This document shows positions 1 through 7,207 of a DNA stretch of 7,207 nt, one piece after another (position 1 is the first letter of the stretch; each line of letters opens with the position of its first letter). Below the pieces are notes generated by a model that had not been told where the DNA came from, did no database searches, and saw only the letters and a program-made list of their open reading frames with translations. The position numbers and the translations under genes were made by a program. Origin of the DNA: PALSA-555 sp036521915 (GTDB taxonomy: Bacteria > Actinomycetota > Acidimicrobiia > IMCC26256 > PALSA-555); contig DATDGU010000248.1 in NCBI GenBank assembly GCA_036521915.1, positions 1 to 7,207 of the forward strand. The letters are read 5' to 3'.

Positions 1-354
1 CTGCTGCTGCCGACGACCGTCGCCGCGACGGGCCTGCTGCCGGTGCCGACCAGCACCTTCAACGTCTTCGGCCAGTTCGTCGTGACCTGGCAGCTCCCCG
101 ACGGCGCGACGGGGCTCACCCTGTCGCTCTACGTGCCCGGCGACCCGTCCGACCGGCTGTTCTTCACGCCGACCGCGGCAGTCGCCCCGCTGCCGGGCGG
201 TGCCGTCGCCCGGACAACGGCGCAGCTGCCCCGTGCCGTGCTGATCGTGATCCCGAACGAGAACTGCGAGTACGAGCTCCAGTCCGATCCCCGGCTCCCC
301 GCGACGGCGGACGCCGGCCTCGTCGCCTCGCTGCAGATTGTCGACGCCCCCTGA
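1..354 (+). CDS. 3' end of an unrecognised gene (partial)
   Basis: The reading frame is open from the first base of the window to a TGA at 352-354, giving 117 residues, so the gene very probably begins upstream. A GTG at 43 is an alternative start, but no ribosome binding site precedes it and the residues before it read as ordinary coding sequence. The visible part is rich in short hydrophobic, Thr and Gly/Pro stretches (for example VFGQFVVTWQLPDG and PRAVLIVIPNENCEYEL) that alternate like beta strands and turns. It has one cysteine, no membrane segment and no motif I recognise. A secreted or surface beta-sandwich tail is possible but only an inference. The next gene on the same strand starts 99 bases later with its own ribosome binding site. 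No function is assigned. Confidence 0.6.
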   Translation: MLLPTTVAATGLLPVPTSTFNVFGQFVVTWQLPDGATGLTLSLYVPGDPSDRLFFTPTAAVAPLPGGAVARTTAQLPRAVLIVIPNENCEYELQSDPRLPATADAGLVASLQIVDAP

Positions 355-453
355 GCGTGGCAACAGCCCTCGCGAACCGCCGCGCCGCGCCTCACGAGCC
401 CCTGATGTGGACCGCTCACGGTAGGTGTACGGACTGACTGAGAGGACCCCGCC

Positions 454-1086
454 ATGTCCACCCACGAAACCCAGGCCATGCCGACCGCGCCGACGCCCGA
501 GGAGCCGTCCGCAGACGCCGCGGCCCGTCGCCGCCGCTGCATGCTCGTGGGCGGCGGCGTCGGCGCGGTGGCGCTGCTCGTCGGTGTCTTCTTCATCGGG
601 CAGGCGACCGCGTCGTCGGGGTCGAGCGGGCCCGCGAGCCTCGGCGCGGCGATCACCGAGGCACGCACCGGGACGCTGCCGTGCGGATCGTCGGGTGACC
701 TGCCGAGCCGCACGCTCACGCGGCTGTGCTCGGGCTCGCTGACCGGCGGTGGCGCGGGTGCCGGTGCGGGCGGTGGCGGCGCCGCGGCCGGCGGCGCAGG
801 CGGGCGCGCACTGATGGCCGGAACGGTCACGGGCGTCAACGGCAGCCAGGTCACGATCCAGACCGGGCAGGGCGCCACGCTGACCCTGACCGTCGGCACC
901 GACGCCGACGTGCGCACGACCACGGTCGGCTCGGCGAGCGACCTCGCGACCGGCGACCGGGTGCTGCTGACCGGCGGCGCGGGCGCGGCGGGCACGAGCG
1001 GCACCGCGATGCGCCAGATCCTCGTGCTGCGCGGTGCCGGTGCGGGCTCGGGGAGCGCCGCCGCACCGACGACCCCCTCGAGCTGA
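454..1086 (+). CDS. Single-pass membrane protein with DUF5666-like beta domain
   Basis: The 210-residue protein starts at an ATG preceded by GAGAGGA (440-446, 7-base spacing), the clearest ribosome binding site in the left half. Residues 1-29 are cytoplasmic-looking, ending in an RRRR cluster (25-28). Residues about 30-52 form one transmembrane helix, so positive-inside predicts an external C-terminus. Two cysteines (77 and 92) lie in the outer part and could form a disulfide. Residues 98-118 are an almost pure Gly/Ala linker. Residues about 119-195 show the pattern of DUF5666-type domains: AGTVTGVNGSQVTIQT, a strand TLTLTVG, then DLATGDRVLLTG. That assignment rests on pattern resemblance alone, and the biochemical role of such domains is unknown. 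The tail (196-210) is low-complexity Ala/Ser/Pro/Thr. A degenerate TAGGTG (422-427) is the only -10 candidate upstream. The gene itself is secure; the domain name is moderate. Confidence 0.8.
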   Translation: MSTHETQAMPTAPTPEEPSADAAARRRRCMLVGGGVGAVALLVGVFFIGQATASSGSSGPASLGAAITEARTGTLPCGSSGDLPSRTLTRLCSGSLTGGGAGAGAGGGGAAAGGAGGRALMAGTVTGVNGSQVTIQTGQGATLTLTVGTDADVRTTTVGSASDLATGDRVLLTGGAGAAGTSGTAMRQILVLRGAGAGSGSAAAPTTPSS

Positions 1087-1090
1087 CCGT

Positions 1091-1121
1091 CGCGGTCAGG
1101 CCGTCGCCCGGCCTGACCGCG
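1091..1121. terminator. 13-bp perfect inverted repeat between two genes
   Basis: Arms 1091-1103 (CGCGGTCAGGCCG) and 1109-1121 are exact reverse complements around the 5-base loop TCGCC. The stem begins 4 bases after the stop of the upstream gene, which suits a T-less terminator of the kind seen in high-GC actinobacteria. It also ends 4 bases before the TACGGT -10 element of the next gene and so covers its -35 region, which would equally suit an operator. The sequence alone does not separate the two readings. Confidence 0.55.
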
Positions 1122-1125
1122 GGGG

Positions 1126-1131
1126 TACGGT
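1126..1131 (+). promoter_or_regulatory. TANNNT -10 element (TACGGT), leaderless spacing
   Basis: TACGGT ends 6 bases before the GTG at 1138. Actinobacterial housekeeping promoters use TANNNT about 6-8 bases from the transcription start, so the start would fall at or next to the GTG and the mRNA would be leaderless. No ribosome binding site precedes the GTG, which supports this. No convincing -35 is visible; the inverted repeat 1091-1121 occupies that place. Confidence 0.5.
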
Positions 1132-1137
1132 GCGCGC

Positions 1138-1800
1138 GTGACGAGCCGGGCCGCCCGCCGCCGGCGGCGCCGGATCGTCCGCCGCCGCATCGGGGTCGCG
1201 GTCGTGTTCACCCTGCTCGCGGCGGGTGCGGGCGCCTTCGTGCTGACCCGCACCCCGTCGGGCTCCCCCCGCGCCGTGCGGGCCGCCGCCACGACGTCCA
1301 CCACGACGACGACGCTCCCGCCGACGACGACGACCACCGTCGACCCGGGCACGCTGCCCCAGACGATGGACATGCCCACCACGTCCGGCCCTCAGTTCCA
1401 GGCGGGCCTCGCCGGGTTCTGGCAGGCGATCGTTACCGACAACCCGGCGCCGGCGATGCCCTTCTTCTTCCCGCTGTCCGCCTACCTGCAGGTGAAGGCG
1501 ATCAGCAACCCGGCGAGCGACTGGCTCCACCGCCTCGTCGTCGCCTACCAGACCGACATCCACACCTTGCACACCACCCTCGGCGCGGGGGCGGCGACGG
1601 CGCAACTCACCGGCATCGACGTCCCGAACACGGCTCAATGGGTGCAGCCCGGCGCCGAGTACAACAAGGGGTCGTACTGGCGGGTCTACAGCAGCCAGGT
1701 CCACTACATCGACGGTGGCCAGGCCGGCTCGTTCACCATCGCGTCGATGATCTCGTGGCGAGGGGAGTGGTACATCGTGCACCTCTCCCACATCTCCTGA
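1138..1800 (+). CDS. Membrane-anchored protein with Thr-rich stalk and uncharacterised outer domain
   Basis: The 220-residue protein starts at GTG, chosen because a TANNNT element sits 6 bases upstream. Residues 1-17 are extremely Arg-rich (RRRRRR at 7-12). A single transmembrane helix spans about 19-38, predicting a cytoplasmic N-terminus and an external body. Residues 51-68 are a Thr stalk (TTSTTTTTLPPTTTTT) encoded largely by ACG triplets, a likely O-mannosylated spacer by analogy with other actinobacterial proteins. Residues about 85-220 form a cysteine-free domain rich in Trp and Tyr: an early helix with FWQAIV, a conserved-looking MPFFFPLSAYLQVK, then strands ending in WRGEWYIVHLSHI. 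The helix-then-strand order and the final WYIVHLS strand recall NTF2-like folds; this is only an inference. I recognise no catalytic motif. The next gene, a prenyl-phosphate sugar enzyme, starts 87 bases downstream with its own promoter. Confidence 0.8.
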   Translation: MTSRAARRRRRRIVRRRIGVAVVFTLLAAGAGAFVLTRTPSGSPRAVRAAATTSTTTTTLPPTTTTTVDPGTLPQTMDMPTTSGPQFQAGLAGFWQAIVTDNPAPAMPFFFPLSAYLQVKAISNPASDWLHRLVVAYQTDIHTLHTTLGAGAATAQLTGIDVPNTAQWVQPGAEYNKGSYWRVYSSQVHYIDGGQAGSFTIASMISWRGEWYIVHLSHIS

Positions 1801-1818
1801 CGGGGCGCCGTTCGCGCA

Positions 1819-1839
1819 CCGTCCGCGCCCACGCGGCGG
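1819..1839. terminator. GC-rich stem-loop after the anchored-protein gene
   Basis: CCGCG (1823-1827) pairs with CGCGG (1832-1836) around CCCA. The stem extends by three more pairs (1819-1821 with 1837-1839) past a bulged T at 1822. It lies 18 bases after the stop codon. There is no T-tract, and stems of this size arise easily at this GC content, so it is only a candidate terminator. Confidence 0.25.
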
Positions 1840-1874
1840 CGCGCCCGGCGTCGTGGCGCGCGTCTCCCGGTTAG

Positions 1875-1880
1875 TACCCT
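1875..1880 (+). promoter_or_regulatory. TANNNT -10 element (TACCCT), leaderless spacing
   Basis: TACCCT, in the context GTTAGTACCCTACGGGCC, ends 7 bases before the GTG at 1888. This is the ideal distance for transcription to begin at the start codon. No Shine-Dalgarno sequence is present, consistent with a leaderless message. No clear -35 is seen. Confidence 0.6.
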
Positions 1881-1887
1881 ACGGGCC

Positions 1888-2805
1888 GTGGCCGTGGCCT
1901 CGAAGCGACCGCGTGCAGTCGAGCCCCCGGACCGCTCCTTCCTCAGCGCGTTCGTGCGCACCGCCCGGCCCAAGCAGTGGTCGAAGAACCTCCTCGTCGT
2001 CGCCGCGCCCGGCGCCGCGGGGGTGCTCACCGACCCCGCCCAGCTCGGGCGGACCGCCGTGGCCTTCATCGCGCTGTGCCTCGCGGCGAGCGGGACCTAC
2101 TTCCTGAACGACGCACTCGACGTCGACGCGGACCGCCAGCACCCGGTGAAGCGCAACCGCCCCGTCGCGAGCGGCGCGCTGAGCGTGCGCACCGCGAAGT
2201 GGTGCTCGGGGATCCTCATCGGCCTCGGCATCGCCGTCGCCGCGCCCATCAACGACGGCCAGCTCGCCGCGGTCGTCGCCGGCTACGCCGTGCTCACCGT
2301 CTGCTACAGCATCTGGCTGAAGCACGAGCCGGTGATCGACCTCGGCGCCGTCGCGGCCGGGTTCGTGCTCCGCGCGGTCGCGGGCGGGATCGCCACCAAC
2401 GTCCCCATCTCGAACTGGTTCCTCATCGTCGCCGGCGCGGGCTCCCTCTTCATCGTCACCGGGAAGCGCCACGCCGAGCAGATGGAGCTCGGCTCCGACT
2501 CCGGCGCCCATCGGGCGACCCTCGACGAGTACTCGGCCGGGTTCCTCGGCTTCGTCCGCTCGGTCGGCGCCAGCGTCACCATCACCGCGTACTGCCTCTG
2601 GAGCTTCGAGGTCGCGTCCCGGGTCGGCGACGTGCTGTGGTTCCGCGCCTCGATCGTGCCCTTCGTGCTCGCGATGCTGCGCTACGCCTTCATCGTCGAG
2701 CAGGGCGGCGGCGGCGCCCCCGAGGAGATCCTCTTCGAGGACCGCGTCCTGCAGGTGCTCGGCGTGCTCTGGCTCATCACCTTCGCGATCGGCGTGAGCG
2801 GCTGA
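1888..2805 (+). CDS. Decaprenyl-phosphate phosphoribosyltransferase (UbiA family)
   Basis: This integral membrane prenyltransferase homologue (305 residues, the usual family size) is predicted to move phosphoribose from PRPP onto decaprenyl phosphate. That is the first committed step toward decaprenylphosphoryl-arabinose, the arabinose donor of actinobacterial envelope glycans (Rv3806c/UbiA in Mycobacterium tuberculosis). Two hallmark Asp motifs are intact. The first is N74-D75-x-x-D78-x-x-x-D82 followed by RQHPVKRNRP (83-92). The second is Y140-S-I-W-L-K145 leading to D151. Both are thought to bind Mg2+ and PRPP. TGKRHAE (191-197) and ILRYA-like MLRYAF (263-268) also match this subgroup, and LFEDRVLQVLGVLW (282-295) matches its C-terminus. 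Hydrophobic segments throughout suit the nine-helix UbiA fold. The GTG start is set by a TANNNT element 7 bases upstream. None of the arabinan genes that adjoin the mycobacterial homologue is visible here. The family call is strong; chain length of the lipid is assumed. Confidence 0.9.
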   Translation: MAVASKRPRAVEPPDRSFLSAFVRTARPKQWSKNLLVVAAPGAAGVLTDPAQLGRTAVAFIALCLAASGTYFLNDALDVDADRQHPVKRNRPVASGALSVRTAKWCSGILIGLGIAVAAPINDGQLAAVVAGYAVLTVCYSIWLKHEPVIDLGAVAAGFVLRAVAGGIATNVPISNWFLIVAGAGSLFIVTGKRHAEQMELGSDSGAHRATLDEYSAGFLGFVRSVGASVTITAYCLWSFEVASRVGDVLWFRASIVPFVLAMLRYAFIVEQGGGGAPEEILFEDRVLQVLGVLWLITFAIGVSG

Positions 2806-2806
2806 G

Positions 2807-2823
2807 CGACGCGGCGCGCGTCG
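2807..2823. terminator. Stem-loop directly after the UbiA-family gene
   Basis: CGACGCG (2807-2813) pairs perfectly with CGCGTCG (2817-2823) around GCG, with a possible extra G-T pair (2806/2824). It starts one base after the stop codon and precedes the next promoter. There is no T-tract. It is a plausible terminator, though alternating CG sequence forms such stems readily. Confidence 0.35.
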
Positions 2824-2846
2824 TCGGATCCGCGAACCCCGGCCGG

Positions 2847-2852
2847 TAGTCT
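2847..2852 (+). promoter_or_regulatory. TANNNT -10 element (TAGTCT)
   Basis: TAGTCT in the context CGGTAGTCTCTTCGGG matches the actinobacterial -10. Transcription would start near 2859, leaving a leader of about 67 bases before the ATG at 2926. A second, weaker copy (TAGTCC, 2864-2869) follows. Unlike the two genes before it, this gene would not be leaderless. Confidence 0.45.
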
Positions 2853-2869
2853 CTTCGGGCGGGTAGTCC

Positions 2870-2917
2870 CCGGGGCCCGACCCCGGATTTGGGCAACGCT
2901 GCCCCGCTGGAACCAGC
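2870..2917 (+). promoter_or_regulatory. Leader with three consecutive small stem-loops
   Basis: Three perfect stems lie head to tail in the predicted leader: CCGGGG/CCCCGG (2870-2875 with 2881-2886, loop CCCGA), GGGCA/TGCCC (2891-2895 with 2900-2904, loop ACGC) and GCTG/CAGC (2906-2909 with 2914-2917, loop GAAC). The last ends 8 bases before the ATG, and no ribosome binding site is evident in the gap. This may be a structured regulatory leader or a chance result of GC content. It does not match a riboswitch class I recognise. Confidence 0.3.
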
Positions 2918-2925
2918 CGGCACCG

Positions 2926-4206
2926 ATGAGTCCGACACGGCACGACGCCTTCGGCGCGGACGCGCCGACCGAGCCGCATCCGCAGCTCCGCCGCCAGGCC
3001 GGCCCGGCGGTCGAGCCGCCGCGCCGCCAGCGCCGCGAGTCGGTCGCTGCGGCGCGCCTGCGCGACCACCGTCGGCGCCACCGGCTGGTGCGTCGCATCG
3101 TCGCGGGCGGCTTCGTCCTGCTGCTCATCCCCGCCGTCTGGTCGTACTCCCGCGCGCTGGCCGCGACCGGGTCCGACCCGACGAGCCTGCGCAGCATCGA
3201 GTGGCTCAAAGGCAACGGGATGAACGGCGTGGTGAACACGGTCGAGCACTGGTACTACGCCAACAACCCGCCACCCGTCGGCGGGAAGCCCAAGAATGGG
3301 CTGCCGCACGCCGCCGCGGTGAACGGGAGCGCCCGGGCCCACACGAGCGGGCCGGTCGCGCCCGCGCACCTCCCGCCGCCGGTGAACATGCAGCCGGTCG
3401 TGAGCACGCCGCTGCCCGGCGAGGGCCAGTGGCAGCCCACCGGCCGGGCCGTCGACGGCATCCCCGCCGTCTACACGACGTACTTCCGGCCCGACGCCGT
3501 GCACACCAGCCTCGTCGCGGCGGCGATGTGGATGGACACGAACCTGCTGAAGACGACGCTCGTCCCCGGGACGCTCGAGCCGGGCGGCCCGAACCCGTGG
3601 GGCGCCGAGGTGCCGCCGACGCAGCGCGCCGGGCTGGTCGCGACGTTCAACTCGGGGTTCAAGATCAACGATTCGAGGGGCGGCTACTACAACTTCGGCC
3701 AGGAGATCCACCCGCTCGCCAACGGGGTGGCGTCGCTCGTCATCGACACGTCGGGACGGGCGAGCGTCGGGCTGTGGGGCCGCGACTTCACGCTGGGCCC
3801 GAACATCGCGACGGTGCGCCAGAACCTGGCGCTACTGATCGACAACGGCCAGCTCGAGCCCGGCCTGGCCAGCGACTCGAACCAAAAGTGGGGTGCGACG
3901 CTCGGCAACAGCCTCTACGTCTGGCGCTCCGGGGTCGGCACCGACGCGAGCGGCGCGCTCATCTACGTCGGCGGACCCGGCTTGAGCATCGAGTCGCTCG
4001 CCATCCTCCTGCAGCGGGCGGGCGCCGTGCGCGCCATGGAGCTCGACATCAACACCGACTGGGTGGCGGCCTTCACCTACGCCCAGAACAGCCCGGACCC
4101 GAACGATGTCCACGGCGTGAAGCTGCTGCCGAGCATGGTGCGGCCCGAGGACCACTACCTGACGCCGGGCGAGCGGGACTTCTTCGCGCTCTTCGCCGCC
4201 CACTAG
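2926..4206 (+). CDS. Membrane-anchored phosphodiester glycosidase (NAGPA-domain) protein
   Basis: The 426-residue protein starts at the first in-frame ATG; no ATG, GTG or TTG lies upstream in frame before the predicted promoter. Residues 1-57 are a basic, Arg/Pro-rich cytoplasmic tail. One transmembrane helix (about 58-75, IVAGGFVLLLIPAVW) places the rest outside. Residues 80-180 are a Pro/Gly-rich linker with little predicted fold. Residues about 180-420 resemble the NAGPA phosphodiester glycosidase domain: VATFNSGFKI (238-246) stands for the NGGF motif, ALLIDNGQL (302-310) is a core strand, WGATLGNSLYVWRSGVGTD (322-340) precedes IYVGGPGLSIESLA, and MELDINTDW (371-379) stands for the usual LDGGGS loop. 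The family hydrolyses sugar-phosphodiester bonds; the substrate here is unknown. Position beside a polyprenyl-phosphate sugar enzyme suggests an envelope glycan or lipid-linked sugar, an inference only. Confidence 0.8.
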   Translation: MSPTRHDAFGADAPTEPHPQLRRQAGPAVEPPRRQRRESVAAARLRDHRRRHRLVRRIVAGGFVLLLIPAVWSYSRALAATGSDPTSLRSIEWLKGNGMNGVVNTVEHWYYANNPPPVGGKPKNGLPHAAAVNGSARAHTSGPVAPAHLPPPVNMQPVVSTPLPGEGQWQPTGRAVDGIPAVYTTYFRPDAVHTSLVAAAMWMDTNLLKTTLVPGTLEPGGPNPWGAEVPPTQRAGLVATFNSGFKINDSRGGYYNFGQEIHPLANGVASLVIDTSGRASVGLWGRDFTLGPNIATVRQNLALLIDNGQLEPGLASDSNQKWGATLGNSLYVWRSGVGTDASGALIYVGGPGLSIESLAILLQRAGAVRAMELDINTDWVAAFTYAQNSPDPNDVHGVKLLPSMVRPEDHYLTPGERDFFALFAAH

Positions 4207-4217
4207 CGCGTCCAGGA

Positions 4218-4235
4218 GCCGGCGGGCGCGCCGGC
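4218..4235. terminator. GC-rich stem-loop after the NAGPA-domain gene
   Basis: GCCGGCG (4218-4224) pairs perfectly with CGCCGGC (4229-4235) around GGCG, 11 bases after the stop codon and before the aceE promoter. There is no T-tract, as with the other candidate terminators in the window. It would separate the two genes into distinct transcripts. Confidence 0.4.
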
Positions 4236-4292
4236 GTGACGTCTGCCTGACGCGCGGGCGCCGATCGCGTCGGCGCTGGGGGACCGGCGCCG

Positions 4293-4298
4293 TATCGT
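4293..4298 (+). promoter_or_regulatory. TANNNT -10 element (TATCGT) of aceE
   Basis: TATCGT matches the actinobacterial -10 element. Transcription would start near 4305, giving a leader of about 21 bases that contains the GAGGGA ribosome binding site. The element overlaps the upstream in-frame GTG at 4297, which therefore cannot be the start if this promoter is used. GC-rich palindromic words (GCGCCG 4258-4263, CGGCGC 4271-4276, CGGCGCCG 4285-4292) lie where a -35 or an operator would sit. Confidence 0.5.
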
Positions 4299-4316
4299 GG
4301 GGTTAGCCGACGCGAC

Positions 4317-4322
4317 GAGGGA
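4317..4322 (+). promoter_or_regulatory. Ribosome binding site deciding the aceE start
   Basis: GAGGGA lies 4 bases before the ATG at 4327 (the GAGG core is 6 bases away). It supports ATG 4327 over the longer GTG 4297 reading, which has no such site and would add ten residues before the family-typical N-terminus. Confidence 0.6.
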
Positions 4323-4326
4323 CCGC

Positions 4327-7014
<2,688 letters not shown>

Positions 7015-7030
7015 CGGGGCTCAGCCGGCC

Positions 7031-7207
7031 CTAGGCGCGCTGCTCGTCGATCCGGAGCGGGTCGTCCTCGTCCCACTCGTCCCCGTGGTCGTCGGACTCG
7101 TCCGACCACGCTGAATCGTCGTCACCGTTCTCGTCCACCTCGGCGAGCGAGCGGTCCGACTCGGAGAACAGCCCGTCATCGAAGCCCTGCTTGAGCTCGC
7201 GGGCCTC
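7031..7207 (-). CDS. 3' end of a convergent gene with acidic C-terminal tail (partial)
   Basis: On the minus strand the frame is open from the window edge to a TAG at 7033-7031, giving 58 residues. The first visible part, EARELKQGFDDGLFSESDRS, looks like the end of a folded or helical region. It is followed by a tail dominated by Asp, Glu and Ser, including WSDESDDHGDEWDEDD, and ends LRIDEQRA. The tail is strongly negatively charged and probably disordered. The gene converges on aceE with only 16 bases between stops. I do not recognise the family from this fragment. It is short and partial, but the distinctive composition and the neat stop just past aceE favour a real gene. Confidence 0.55.
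   Translation of the reverse strand, partial: EARELKQGFDDGLFSESDRSLAEVDENGDDDSAWSDESDDHGDEWDEDDPLRIDEQRA

Noticed and set aside
1291..1338. ACG trinucleotide run as a possible phase-variable repeat
   Set aside because: The run is interrupted (TCC, ACC, CTC, CCG codons) and length changes by threes would only alter the Thr stalk, not the frame; no evidence for switching.
129..1382. Long open frame on the minus strand (417 codons)
   Set aside because: It spans several well-supported plus-strand genes and their gaps, and its translation is low-complexity Arg/Ala/Pro/Val. This is the usual antisense shadow of GC-rich coding sequence.
2859..2925. c-di-AMP (ydaO-type) riboswitch suggested by GGCAAC and GGAACC words in a leader of an envelope hydrolase
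   Set aside because: The predicted leader is about 67 bases, shorter than that riboswitch, and the long-range pairing and other conserved blocks are missing.
2921..2941. Hammerhead-ribozyme-like core CCGATGAGTCCGACACGG around the NAGPA gene start
   Set aside because: The core needs CTGATGA and a following GAAA; here the T is C and no GAAA closes stem II. The resemblance comes from the ATGAGTCC of the start region.
1879..3711. Longest minus-strand open frame (610 codons)
   Set aside because: It runs opposite the UbiA-family and NAGPA-domain genes, is Arg/Gly/Asp-rich without motifs, and crosses two promoters and two genes. It is a shadow of GC-biased third positions.
4297..4326. Longer aceE start at GTG 4297
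   Set aside because: The GTG overlaps a TATCGT -10 element and has no ribosome binding site, while ATG 4327 has GAGGGA at good spacing and gives the family-typical N-terminus.
7085..7109. Inverted repeat GTGGTCG ... CGACCAC within the minus-strand gene
   Set aside because: It lies inside the acidic Asp/Ser codon run, where repeated GAC/TCG codons create palindromes by themselves, and it is not at a gene boundary.

Overview
The window is very GC-rich, with GTG starts, GC-heavy third codon positions and -10 elements of the TANNNT type. It encodes an actinobacterial-type homodimeric pyruvate dehydrogenase E1 and a decaprenyl-phosphate phosphoribosyltransferase. Together these point to an actinobacterium. 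The Thr-rich, membrane-anchored small proteins would suit an Acidimicrobiia-like lineage, but that finer placement is an inference from general character.

Layout, left to right. Positions 1-354 (+) hold the 3' end of an unrecognised gene. Positions 454-1086 (+) encode a one-helix membrane protein with a DUF5666-like beta domain. Positions 1138-1800 (+) encode a second one-helix anchored protein with a Thr-rich stalk and an uncharacterised outer domain. Positions 1888-2805 (+) encode a UbiA-family decaprenyl-phosphate phosphoribosyltransferase. Positions 2926-4206 (+) encode a membrane-anchored phosphodiester glycosidase (NAGPA-domain) protein. Positions 4327-7014 (+) encode full-length AceE. 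Positions 7031-7207 (-) hold the 3' end of a convergent gene with a very acidic C-terminus. No gap exceeds 120 bases. I see no RNA genes, mobile elements or CRISPR.

The five complete genes share a strand but do not look like a tight operon. Gaps are 51 to 120 bases. Four of the five have a TANNNT element just upstream, two of them at leaderless spacing (6 and 7 bases before GTG). Each gap from 1087 to 4326 carries a GC-rich stem-loop without a T-tract. The simplest reading is a row of separately transcribed genes.

Functionally, four of the complete genes are envelope-related. The UbiA enzyme starts the decaprenyl-phosphoryl-arabinose branch of cell-wall precursor supply. The NAGPA-domain protein next to it is predicted to act outside the membrane on a sugar phosphodiester. 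The two anchored proteins have no assigned role. AceE is central metabolism and is probably a neighbour only. I found no clear case of a wholly new system. The most interesting possibility is that the unknown anchored protein, the prenyl-phosphate sugar enzyme and the phosphodiester glycosidase belong to one envelope-glycan pathway.
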